NCBI RefSeq assembly: GCF_000374525.1
Contig: NZ_KB894575.1
Location: forward strand, 62,001 to 126,000
Direction: 5' to 3'
Source: Amorphus coralli DSM 19760
GTDB lineage: Bacteria; Pseudomonadota; Alphaproteobacteria; Rhizobiales; Amorphaceae
DNA: 64,000 bases
Shown: positions 57,106 to 64,000 of the stretch, in pieces
Layout: the number at the start of each line of letters is the position of its first letter
Numbering within the stretch: position 1 is the first letter of the stretch
Position numbers and translations under genes: made by a program
The notes under the pieces: generated by a model
Database searches by the model: none
What the model saw: only the letters and a program-made list of their open reading frames with translations
What the model was told of the DNA's origin: nothing

Positions 57106-57981
57106 TCAGAGACCGAGAAGCCGGCGGGCGTTCTCTTTGAGGATCAGCGGACGGACCTCGTCCTTCATCTCGATCTGCTCGAAATCGGCCAGCCACCGGT
57201 CCGGCGTGATGGCCGGCCAGTCGGAGCCGAACAGCATCTTCTTCTTCAGAAGCGAATTGGCGTACTTCACCAGGATCGGCGGGAAATATTTCGGCGACCA
57301 GCCCGACAGGTCGATGTAGACGTTCGGCTTGTGGGTCGCGACCGACAGCGCCTCCTCCTGCCAGGGGAAGGACGGGTGCGCCAGGATGATCGGCATGTCC
57401 GGGAAGTCGGCCGCCACGTCGTCCAGGTAGATCGGGTTGGAGTATTTGAGGCGCATGCCCATGCCGCCACGCATGCCGGCGCCAACCCCCGTCTGCCCGG
57501 TGTGGAAGAGCGTGATCGCCCCCTCCTCCGCGATCGCCTCGTAGAGCACGTAGGCCGAGCGGTCGTTGGGGTAGAAGCCCTGCAGCGTCGGATGGAACTT
57601 GAAACCGCGCACGCCGAACTCGCGCACCAGCCGCCTGGCCTCGCGAGCGCCGGCCTTGCCCTTGGCCGGGTCGATGGAGGCGAACGGGATCATGATGTCG
57701 GCATTTTCCGCGGCGATCTGCGCCACTTCCTCGTTGGCGTAGCGCCGGAAGCCGGTCTCGCGCTCGGCATCAACGGGAAAGATCACGCAGCCGATGCGGC
57801 GCTCGCGGAAATAGGCGGCGGTGTCATGGACGGTGGGCAACATGCCGTCCTTGCCGGCCGGATTGCGGAAATAGGTCGCCATCGCGGCCTGGAACTCGTC
57901 GTAGCCGTCGTCCCGCGGCCCGCAGCAGGGCTCTTCCGCGTGGGTGTGAATGTCGATGGCGATCAGATCGTCGACGTTCAT
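57106..57981 (-). CDS. Amidohydrolase-2 family protein (probable beta-keto aromatic acyl-CoA hydrolase)
   Basis: 291-residue metal-dependent hydrolase. Metal-binding motif DIHTHAEEP at about residues 9-17, KFHPTLQGF, LFHTGQTG, ILAHPSFPWQEEA and FGSDWP (Asp ligand) are in the order expected for the amidohydrolase barrel. Family knowledge: in Agrobacterium hydroxycinnamate degradation such a hydrolase cleaves the 3-keto-phenylpropionyl-CoA to the benzoic acid. Its location with MarR, crotonase and a feruloyl-CoA synthase supports that role. ATG overlaps the MarR stop. Confidence 0.8.
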   Translation of the reverse strand: MNVDDLIAIDIHTHAEEPCCGPRDDGYDEFQAAMATYFRNPAGKDGMLPTVHDTAAYFRERRIGCVIFPVDAERETGFRRYANEEVAQIAAENADIMIPFASIDPAKGKAGAREARRLVREFGVRGFKFHPTLQGFYPNDRSAYVLYEAIAEEGAITLFHTGQTGVGAGMRGGMGMRLKYSNPIYLDDVAADFPDMPIILAHPSFPWQEEALSVATHKPNVYIDLSGWSPKYFPPILVKYANSLLKKKMLFGSDWPAITPDRWLADFEQIEMKDEVRPLILKENARRLLGL

Positions 57982-58457
57982 CGGTCCTCGCTTTCAGCCA
58001 GCCCGAGATATTTCTGCAGGAGCCGGACGAGCTGGTCGCGCTCCGCCACGCTCATGCCTTCCGGCACCACCTTCTCGAACTCGCTGAAGAGCGGCCGGCG
58101 CGCATCGAGGAAGGCGTGACCCTTCCGGGTGAGCGTCAGCTCCACCACCCGGCGATCCTCGTCGGGAATGCGACGGGACACGAGACCCTTGTCTTCGAAG
58201 GCGCGCACCAGCTTGGTGATATGGGCGCGCTTGATGATGAGCTTCTGGGCGAGCACGCCCTGCCGGATACCGGGATTCTCGGCGATCACCGAAAGCACCG
58301 AATACTCGCCGGGGCGCATGTCATGCTCGCCCAGCATCTCGAAGAAGCGCTCGTAGATCTTGAGCTGCGCCAGGCGCACCAGAAAGCCGAGCGCATGGTG
58401 CATCTCGCCGAGGCGGACCTCGTCGACGCTCGACGGGCGCTCGAGCGTGGCGTCCAT
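57978..58457 (-). CDS. MarR family regulator (hydroxycinnamate cluster)
   Basis: 159-residue winged-helix regulator: EYSVLSVIAENPGIRQGVLA, KRAHITKLVRAFEDKGLVSR (recognition helix) and RIPDEDRRVVELTLTRKG (wing). Known relatives (CouR, FerR, HcaR) repress hydroxycinnamate genes and are released by the CoA thioester. Start at 58457 overlaps the crotonase stop (TGATG). The perfect inverted repeat in the divergent promoter at 59330-59364 is the likely operator. Confidence 0.88.
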   Translation of the reverse strand: MDATLERPSSVDEVRLGEMHHALGFLVRLAQLKIYERFFEMLGEHDMRPGEYSVLSVIAENPGIRQGVLAQKLIIKRAHITKLVRAFEDKGLVSRRIPDEDRRVVELTLTRKGHAFLDARRPLFSEFEKVVPEGMSVAERDQLVRLLQKYLGLAESEDR

Positions 58458-59266
58458 CACCCGTTCCCCTTCGGCACGTCGAGCCGCTTGGCCCGCTTCT
58501 CCAGGAAGGCGCGCAGTCGCTCCTCGGCCTCCGGGCTGGTGGCGGTAAAGGCGGAGATGAAGGATTCCACGAACAGCCCGTCCTCCTTCGCCATGTCCTG
58601 GATGCGTGGCAGCGCGTGGATCACGGCGTAGTTGGAGAGGCTGGCGTTGCCGGCCGCGGCGGTGGCGAGCTCGATCGCCTTGTCGAGCGCCTTGCCGCTC
58701 TCCACGACGTAGCTCGCAACGTTCCAGCGCTCCGCGGTCTCCGCGGAGATCACCCGGCCGGTGAGCATCATGTCGGCCATTCGGGCGGCCCCCATCAGCC
58801 GGGCGATGCGCACCGATCCGCCACCGCCCACGAAGATGCCGCGCTGGCCTTCCGGCAGCGCAAAAAAGGCGCCCTCGTCGGCGACGCGGATATGGGTCGA
58901 AGCGGCCAGTTCCAGGCCGCCGCCCACCACAGCGCCGTGCAGGGCGGAGATCCACGGAATGACGCCGTGCTCGATCTGGGCGAACACCTGGTGCCATCGG
59001 CGCGAGCCCTTCACGCCTTCGATGGGCGACTTCTGGACATGTTCGGCGAGATCGAGGCCGGCGCAGAAATGATTACCATGGCCAAAGATGACGCCGGCCT
59101 TCGCCTCCGACTGGGCGCGTTCGACAACGCTCGAAATCGCCTCGATGAAGCGGTCGCTGATGGCGTTGCGCTTGTCCGGCCGATTGAGGCCGATGAGCGC
59201 AACTTCACCTCTGAGTTCGTAAGACACGAACTCCACGTCCACGCCCTTGTCCGCACGATCCTGCAT
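58457..59266 (-). CDS. Crotonase-family enoyl-CoA hydratase (probable hydroxycinnamoyl-CoA hydratase)
   Basis: 269-residue crotonase. Oxyanion-hole strands GHGNHFCAGLDLAEH and ALHGAVVGGGLELAAS are intact; the acidic residue in FFALPEGQRGIF sits where hydratases have a catalytic Glu. The sequence pattern resembles the hydratase of the beta-oxidative route rather than the retro-aldol hydratase-lyase that yields vanillin, but this is by context. GGAGG lies 10 nt before the ATG at 59266; a TTG or a GTG upstream are less likely starts. First gene of the crotonase-MarR-amidohydrolase operon. Confidence 0.85.
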   Translation of the reverse strand: MQDRADKGVDVEFVSYELRGEVALIGLNRPDKRNAISDRFIEAISSVVERAQSEAKAGVIFGHGNHFCAGLDLAEHVQKSPIEGVKGSRRWHQVFAQIEHGVIPWISALHGAVVGGGLELAASTHIRVADEGAFFALPEGQRGIFVGGGGSVRIARLMGAARMADMMLTGRVISAETAERWNVASYVVESGKALDKAIELATAAAGNASLSNYAVIHALPRIQDMAKEDGLFVESFISAFTATSPEAEERLRAFLEKRAKRLDVPKGNG

Positions 59267-59329
59267 CAAGCCGTCGCCTCCCTGCGGCTTCACGCACGCG
59301 GTCTTCCGGCCAGATCGACCTGCACGTGA

Positions 59330-59364
59330 ATTGTCTACAAAAAATTTGTTTCCTAGTAGACAAT
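59330..59364. promoter_or_regulatory. Perfect inverted repeat in the divergent hydroxycinnamate promoter
   Basis: ATTGTCTAC (59330-59338) and GTAGACAAT (59356-59364) are a 9-bp perfect inverted repeat 17 nt apart. Both arms contain TTGTCT, which can act as -35 for each direction with -10 candidates at 17 nt (TAGTAG and TTGTAG). The AT-rich centre holds a second dyad ACAAA-AAA-TTTGT. Likely MarR operator controlling both operons. Confidence 0.75.
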
Positions 59365-59428
59365 CTGTGTGGATCGAGTCAAGGATCTCCGAAAGGCATC
59401 GGCCGGAAGAAGCATCGGGAGGGAGACA

Positions 59429-61288
59429 ATGGCGGAGCCCGGCCTGCGGGACGTCAAGCTGTGGTCACCGACGATCGAATGGACCGAGCGCGACGATGGC
59501 ACGATCCTCGTCTGGCGCGCCGATCCCTTGCAGCCTCACCCCGATACGATCACCGACCGCCTGCTCCACTGGGCCGGCACGGATCCGGACCGCACCTGGA
59601 TGGCCGAGCGCGAGGATGGCAGCGACTGGCGCCGCGTCTCCTATGGCGAGGCACTGCGGTCGGTCCGCGCCATCGGCCAGTTCTGCCTCGAGCGCGACCT
59701 GTCCGTTGAGCGACCCGTCCTGATCCTTTCGGAAAACGGCATCGCCCACGCCCTGATGGCACTTGGCGCCCAGCACGTGGGCATCGCCTCCGCTGCCATT
59801 TCCAGCGCCTACTCGCTTGTCTCCGACGATCATTCCAAGCTGCGTGACATCGTCGACCGCATGACGCCGGGCCTGATCTTCGCCGCCGATGGCGCCCGCT
59901 TCGCCCGGGCCATCGACGCGGTGGTGCCGGACGACGTGCCCGTCGTCGTGGAACGCAATCCCGTACCCGGCCGACCCTGCATCGGCTTTGACGCCGTCGT
60001 CGCGACCGAGGCGACTGAGGCCGTCGACCGAGCGCACACCGCCGTCACCCCCGATACCGTGGCGAAGTTCCTGTTCACCTCCGGCACCACCGGCTCGCCC
60101 AAGGCGGTCATCCAGACCCACCGGATGCTCACCTCCAACCAGGAGATGGTCGCCGACTGCTACGCCTACATGCGCGATGAACCGCCGGTGGTGGTGGACT
60201 GGGCGCCCTGGAACCACACGGCCGCCGGCAACAAGGTCTTCAACCTCGTCCTCTACAACGGCGGCACCTACTATATCGACGGCGGCAAGCCGACGCCGAA
60301 GCTCATCGGCGAGACCATCCGCAATCTCCGCGAGATCGCGCCCACCTGGTACTTCAACGTGCCGGCCGGTTACGAGATGCTGGTCGAGGCGATGCAGCGC
60401 GACAACGCGCTGAGACAGACCTTCTTCTCCCGTTTGAAGCTGATGATGTACGCCGGCGCCGGCATGGCCCAGCACACCTGGGACCGGCTGAATGAACTCG
60501 CCGTGGAGACCATCGGCCACCGGGTGCTGCTCGCCACCGGCCTCGGCTCCACCGAGACCGGGCCATTCGCCCTGAAGTGCACCGAGGAACAGGAGCGCGC
60601 CGGCAATGTCGGCATTCCGGCGCAGGGCGTGACCCTCAAGCTGGTGCCCGACCAGGACAAGCTGGAGGCCCGCCTCAAGGGGCCCAACATCACGCCGGGC
60701 TACTGGCGCGATCCGAAGCAGACGGCGGCGGCCTTCGACGAGGAGGGCTTCTACAGGCTCGGCGACGCGCTGCGCTTCGCCGTGCCCGGCCATCCGGAAA
60801 AGGGCTTCTTCTTCGACGGCCGGCTGGCGGAGAACTTCAAGCTGGAGACGGGGACGTGGGTCGCCGTCGGCGCGCTCAGGGCGACGCTCGTCAACGATCT
60901 CGACGGGCTCGCCCGCGACGCCGTGATCGCCGGCGAGAACCGGCACGAGCTGGGCGCGCTGCTCCTGCCCTTCATGCCGAAACTGCGAACCCTGGTGCCG
61001 AACGAGGCGGACCTCTGCGATGCCGAGATCCTTGCCCATCCGGCCGTCCGCGCCCGCCTTGCCGACCTGCTTGCCGCCCACGCCGAGAAGGCCACCGGCT
61101 CGGCGACGCGGGTGAAGCGGGTGATCCTGCTGCAGGACGAACCGTCGCTCGACCGCGGCGAGATCACCGACAAGGGCTCCATCAACCAGCGCGCCATGCT
61201 CCGCCATCGCGCCGACCTGGCCGAGGCGCTCTATGCCGACGATGACCCGCGGGTCGTTCGCGCCGCCCGCAGGGAGCCCCCGGCGTGA
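59429..61288 (+). CDS. Feruloyl-CoA synthase
   Basis: 619-residue AMP-forming ligase that activates ferulate or p-coumarate with CoA. Adenylate motif LFTSGTTGSPKAV at about 211-223, the A5 motif TGLGSTETGP, and the YRLGDALRF and FDGRLAENFKL loops (hinge). GGGAGGGAGAC precedes the ATG. Divergent from crotonase-MarR-amidohydrolase and followed by an SDR relic and an acyl-CoA dehydrogenase. Exact hydroxycinnamate preference cannot be read. Confidence 0.88.
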   Translation: MAEPGLRDVKLWSPTIEWTERDDGTILVWRADPLQPHPDTITDRLLHWAGTDPDRTWMAEREDGSDWRRVSYGEALRSVRAIGQFCLERDLSVERPVLILSENGIAHALMALGAQHVGIASAAISSAYSLVSDDHSKLRDIVDRMTPGLIFAADGARFARAIDAVVPDDVPVVVERNPVPGRPCIGFDAVVATEATEAVDRAHTAVTPDTVAKFLFTSGTTGSPKAVIQTHRMLTSNQEMVADCYAYMRDEPPVVVDWAPWNHTAAGNKVFNLVLYNGGTYYIDGGKPTPKLIGETIRNLREIAPTWYFNVPAGYEMLVEAMQRDNALRQTFFSRLKLMMYAGAGMAQHTWDRLNELAVETIGHRVLLATGLGSTETGPFALKCTEEQERAGNVGIPAQGVTLKLVPDQDKLEARLKGPNITPGYWRDPKQTAAAFDEEGFYRLGDALRFAVPGHPEKGFFFDGRLAENFKLETGTWVAVGALRATLVNDLDGLARDAVIAGENRHELGALLLPFMPKLRTLVPNEADLCDAEILAHPAVRARLADLLAAHAEKATGSATRVKRVILLQDEPSLDRGEITDKGSINQRAMLRHRADLAEALYADDDPRVVRAARREPPA

Positions 61289-61542
61289 GGATCGATCAGA
61301 CGGCTGCCATCGTCATCGGCGTCGGGACGGATATCCCGGAGGCCACTGCGCGGGCTCTCGTCGCGCTGCGCAAAATCGCGCAGAAGCGCGCAAGAGTGCG
61401 CAGAACCCGGTGCGCGGCAGGGTGGCGGCCGCGCGCATACTCCGCCCCGCGGGACCACGGCCTCGGCAAGACGTCGCGCGCGGCATCCACCGCCTCGACG
61501 GCGCGAGCCGCCTGTCCCGAAACAAGCCGGCTAACGACATGA
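61285..61542 (+). pseudogene. Remnant of a 3-hydroxyacyl-CoA dehydrogenase-type SDR
   Basis: GTG at 61285 overlaps the synthase stop (GTGA). The first ~28 residues (MRIDQTAAIVIGVGTDIPEA, then TARALVAL) align with the N-terminus of SDR dehydrogenases such as MRIxxTAAIVTGGASGLGEATARAL, but the glycine motif is changed (TGGASGLG to IGVGTDIP). After that the frame turns to an Arg/Ala-rich unrelated sequence and ends within 85 codons. Around 250 residues and the catalytic Ser, Tyr and Lys are missing, so this is a truncated relic of a once-coupled gene. Confidence 0.75.
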
Positions 61543-63248
61543 GCGTCTTCTCCGACCCCCGCGACCATCCCGCCCGCGTCACCGGCCTGCTTGCCGCCAC
61601 GCCCGGCTGGAGCCGGCTTGCAGAGATCACGGCCGTTCCCGACCGCGACACGGTGGCCGCCCTCGTCTCCGAAGCCGCCAAGATCGCCGAAGCCGTCGTT
61701 GCGCCGCTGAACCCGATTGCCGACCGGACGGGCTGCCGCATCGAGGCAGGCCGCGTCGTCACGCCCGCCGGCTACCGCGAAGCCTACCGGGCCATCGGCG
61801 AAGCCGGGATGCTCGGCCTGGAGATCGGCGAGGACCATGGCGGCCAGGGCCTGCCCATTGCCCTGCAGGCCGCCTGCGGGCCCTTCTTCGAGGGTGCGAA
61901 CCCGGCCTTCATGATGCTGGCCGGCGCCAGCCGCGCCGCGTCGCATCTGCTTGCTGCCGTTGCCGACGATGAGACGGCAAAGGACTGGATCCCGCGCCTC
62001 GTCTCCGGCGAATGGGGCGCCACCATCTGCATCTCCGAACCCGACGCCGGCTCCGACGTCGGCCGCATTCGCACCCGCGCTGTAAAGGGCAACGATGGCA
62101 GCTGGCGCGTCAGCGGCCAGAAGATCTGGATCTCCTTCGGCGATCACGACGTGACCGAGCGGATCGGTCATTGCCTGCTGGCCCGCACCGGCGACGGCGT
62201 CGGCACCCGCGGCCTCAGCCTGTTCCTGGTGCCGGACACGCTGGAGGGCGGCGCCCGCAACGGCGTGATCGTCTCGCGCATCGAGGAGAAGCTCGGTCTG
62301 CACGGCTCGCCCACCTGCGCGCTCAGCTTCGAGGAGGCCAGGGCCATGCTGCTCGGCCAGGAGGGTCGCGGCCTGCCGCAGCTCTTCGCCATGATCGAGC
62401 AGATGCGCCTCTTGACCGCCTGCCAGGGGCTGGGGGTCGCCGTCCGCGCCACAGACACCGCTTTTGCCTACGCAAAAGACCGGCGTCAGGGCGGCGCGCC
62501 CGACGAAAGGCCTGTTGCCATCATCGAACATGCCGATGTGCGCCAGCAGCTCCTCGCGATGGAGGCGCGCACCGAGATCCTGCGCGCTGCGATCCTGGAA
62601 CTCGGCGTCGCCATGGATCTTGCGCGCCGCGAGGCCGACGAGGCCGCCGCAGCCGACCATGCCGCCTTCGTCGCCTGGGCCCTGCCGATGGCCAAGACCT
62701 TCGGCGCCGAGGCCGGATTCGATACCGCCAGCGGCGCGATCCAGGTGCTCGGTGGCGCCGGCTACACCACCGAATGGCGGGTGGAACAGGCCCTGCGCGA
62801 CACCCGCGTTCTGGCAATCTACGAGGGAACCTCGGGCATCCAGGCGCTCGATTTCCTGGCCCGTCGTCTGTGGCGGGAGAAGGGCCGCGGCCTGATCGTC
62901 TTTCTCGCGCGCGCGGCGGCCGAAATCGAGGCGTGCCGCCCGGTCGATGACGAGGCAGCCCGCGCGGCGGAGGCAATCGTTTCCCGGTTCGAGCGCCTGT
63001 CGTCGGAGATGCTGGCGCTGGAGGACACACCCCGCGCCGGCGAGGCTGGCGCCATGGGCTATCTCAAGGCCGGCTGGTGCGCGCTGTCCGCCTGGATGGC
63101 GACCCGGCTCATCGTTGCGGGCAGCGCCGACCCCGCTCTGACTGCCCTGCCGGCCATTGCCCGGTTTCGCCTCCACGGCCTCGCCGGAGAGATGGAAGCC
63201 GCCGCGAACGAGGCGCGGCTGCCGCTTTCCCGTCTCGACGAAGCCTGA
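61539..63248 (+). CDS. Acyl-CoA dehydrogenase with C-terminal extension domain
   Basis: 569-residue flavoenzyme of the longer DmdC-like class. Blocks: CISEPDAGSDVGRIRTRA, KIWISFGDHD, GLHGSPTCALSFEEA, FAYAKDRRQGG, QVLGGAGYTTEWRVEQALRD and IYEGTSGIQALDF (catalytic Glu in YEGT). A further helical domain (about 460-569) follows. In hydroxycinnamate clusters such enzymes allow entry of saturated phenylpropanoid-CoA. Start at 61539 is the family N-terminus; its ATG overlaps the end of the SDR relic frame. Confidence 0.88.
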   Translation: MSVFSDPRDHPARVTGLLAATPGWSRLAEITAVPDRDTVAALVSEAAKIAEAVVAPLNPIADRTGCRIEAGRVVTPAGYREAYRAIGEAGMLGLEIGEDHGGQGLPIALQAACGPFFEGANPAFMMLAGASRAASHLLAAVADDETAKDWIPRLVSGEWGATICISEPDAGSDVGRIRTRAVKGNDGSWRVSGQKIWISFGDHDVTERIGHCLLARTGDGVGTRGLSLFLVPDTLEGGARNGVIVSRIEEKLGLHGSPTCALSFEEARAMLLGQEGRGLPQLFAMIEQMRLLTACQGLGVAVRATDTAFAYAKDRRQGGAPDERPVAIIEHADVRQQLLAMEARTEILRAAILELGVAMDLARREADEAAAADHAAFVAWALPMAKTFGAEAGFDTASGAIQVLGGAGYTTEWRVEQALRDTRVLAIYEGTSGIQALDFLARRLWREKGRGLIVFLARAAAEIEACRPVDDEAARAAEAIVSRFERLSSEMLALEDTPRAGEAGAMGYLKAGWCALSAWMATRLIVAGSADPALTALPAIARFRLHGLAGEMEAAANEARLPLSRLDEA

Positions 63249-63322
63249 CCCTTCCGTGTTAAGGATGGCGCGAGGGGCGACCCGGCCGTCGCCCAACCGA
63301 GTTCGTTTTCGAGGAGACGCAC

Positions 63323-64000
63323 GTGCAGACCAAAGCAGCCATCGCCTGGAAGGCCGGAGAGCCGCTCGCGATCGAGACCGTGGACCTGGACGGCCCGAAG
63401 GCGGGCGAGGTGCTGGTCGAGATCATGGCCACCGGCGTCTGTCATACCGACGCCTACACCCTGTCGGGTGCTGACTCGGAAGGCCTGTTTCCATCCATCC
63501 TGGGCCACGAGGGCGCCGGCATCGTGCGAGAAGTGGGCGAAGGCGTGACCAGCGTGAAGCCGGGCGACCACGTGATCCCGCTCTACACGCCCGAGTGCCG
63601 CGAGTGCAAAACCTGCCTGTCGCAGCGCTCCAATCTCTGCACCTCGATCCGCTCCACCCAGGGCCAGGGCCTGATGCCCGATGGCACCAGCCGCTTCTCC
63701 ATGGGCGGCAAGGATCTGTTCCACTACATGGGCTGCTCCACCTTCTCCAACTTCACGGTGATGCCGGAGATCGCGGTGGCGAAGGTCCGCGAGGACGCCC
63801 CCTTCGACAAGATCTGCTACATCGGCTGCGGCGTGACCACCGGCATCGGCGCGGTCATCTACACCGCCAAGGTCTGGCCCGGCGCCAACGTCGTGGTGTT
63901 CGGCCTCGGCGGCATCGGCCTCAACGTGATCCAGGGCGCCCGCATGGTGGGCGCCGACAAGATCGTCGGCGTCGATATCAACCCGGCCAAGCGCGCCATG
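63323..64000 (+). CDS. S-(hydroxymethyl)glutathione dehydrogenase/class III alcohol dehydrogenase (3' end outside window)
   Basis: First 226 codons of a zinc alcohol dehydrogenase that oxidises the formaldehyde-glutathione adduct. Catalytic zinc ligands in [11 protein letters not shown] and LGHEGAG; structural zinc ligands in [18 protein letters not shown] fold starts [17 protein letters not shown] precedes the GTG start at 63323. The reading frame is open at the right edge. May detoxify formaldehyde released by O-demethylation of vanillate-type products, with glutathione made by gshA. Confidence 0.92.
   Translation, partial: MQTKAAIAWKAGEPLAIETVDLDGPKAGEVLVEIMATGVCHTDAYTLSGADSEGLFPSILGHEGAGIVREVGEGVTSVKPGDHVIPLYTPECRECKTCLSQRSNLCTSIRSTQGQGLMPDGTSRFSMGGKDLFHYMGCSTFSNFTVMPEIAVAKVREDAPFDKICYIGCGVTTGIGAVIYTAKVWPGANVVVFGLGGIGLNVIQGARMVGADKIVGVDINPAKRAM

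Noticed and set aside
61296-63296. Minus-strand open frame of 666 codons opposite the acyl-CoA dehydrogenase
   Set aside because: Shadow frame; the plus-strand enzyme shows full family motifs.

Overview
The window is GC-rich chromosomal DNA from an alphaproteobacterium, most likely a member of the Hyphomicrobiales (Rhizobiales). The evidence is the gene order hisB-DUF2628-hisH-hisA-hisF-hisE-coaA, an ArsR-methyltransferase fusion upstream of metF and metH, a plant-like glutamate-cysteine ligase, an IalB-type protein, an EcfG-type promoter (GGAAC-N17-CGTT), a FixK/FNR box (TTGAT-N4-ATCAA) and a family of short stem-loop repeats of the 'stop codon + GC...' type seen in that order. No tRNA, rRNA, CRISPR array, prophage or insertion sequence was found. 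About 60 genes fill the window, most with clear homology.

Layout. 1-2.3 kb: translation and membrane-biogenesis block on the minus strand (rpmH, rnpA, yidC; yidC runs off the left edge). 2.7-6.5 kb: TVP38-type membrane protein coupled to a flavin disulfide reductase, then an orphan sensor kinase. 6.6-8.3 kb: rplY and pth with two terminators. 8.4-17.7 kb: stress-type PRC-barrel protein, ychF, a DHFR-like protein, a three-gene secreted set with an RNase T2, rlmJ, a thioesterase, a purine permease, a GT39-type transferase and a DUF1499 protein. 17.8-25.7 kb: a REC-EAL phosphodiesterase joined to a large GAF/PAS hybrid kinase, then a GNAT-acyl-CoA-synthetase fusion. 25.8-33.3 kb: MerR regulator and methyltransferase, then the methionine block (ArsR-methyltransferase, metF, metH). 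33.5-41.3 kb: gshA, rsmE, xseA, an acyl-CoA dehydrogenase, a universal stress protein and coaA. 41.3-45.9 kb: histidine operon and divergent pyrF. 46-51.8 kb: tri-haem cytochrome c, small membrane protein, sugar dehydrogenase-like protein and IlvD. 51.9-57 kb: toxin-antitoxin pair with an SDR, XRE/DUF2975 pair, lipoprotein, serine hydrolase and IalB. 57.1-64 kb: a divergent MarR-controlled cluster for hydroxycinnamate (ferulate-type) catabolism, ending in a class III alcohol dehydrogenase cut by the right edge.

Functional links. ArsR-methyltransferase, metF and metH form one methyl-cycle unit behind an 18-bp palindrome. In the last cluster a feruloyl-CoA synthase, a crotonase and an amidohydrolase match a CoA-dependent beta-oxidative deacetylation route to aromatic acids. 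The expected 3-hydroxyacyl-CoA dehydrogenase (SDR) is reduced to a roughly 85-codon relic directly after the synthase. The glutathione-dependent formaldehyde dehydrogenase could handle formaldehyde released when methoxylated aromatics are demethylated.

The most notable non-coding signal is a repeat family whose copies start within a few bases of the stop codons of metH, pyrF, an SDR and ialB. One copy shows compensatory changes in both the outer and the inner stem. Starts were chosen by ribosome-binding sites and homologue lengths where they differ from the longest open frame. All functions are inferred by reading motifs; no database search was run.
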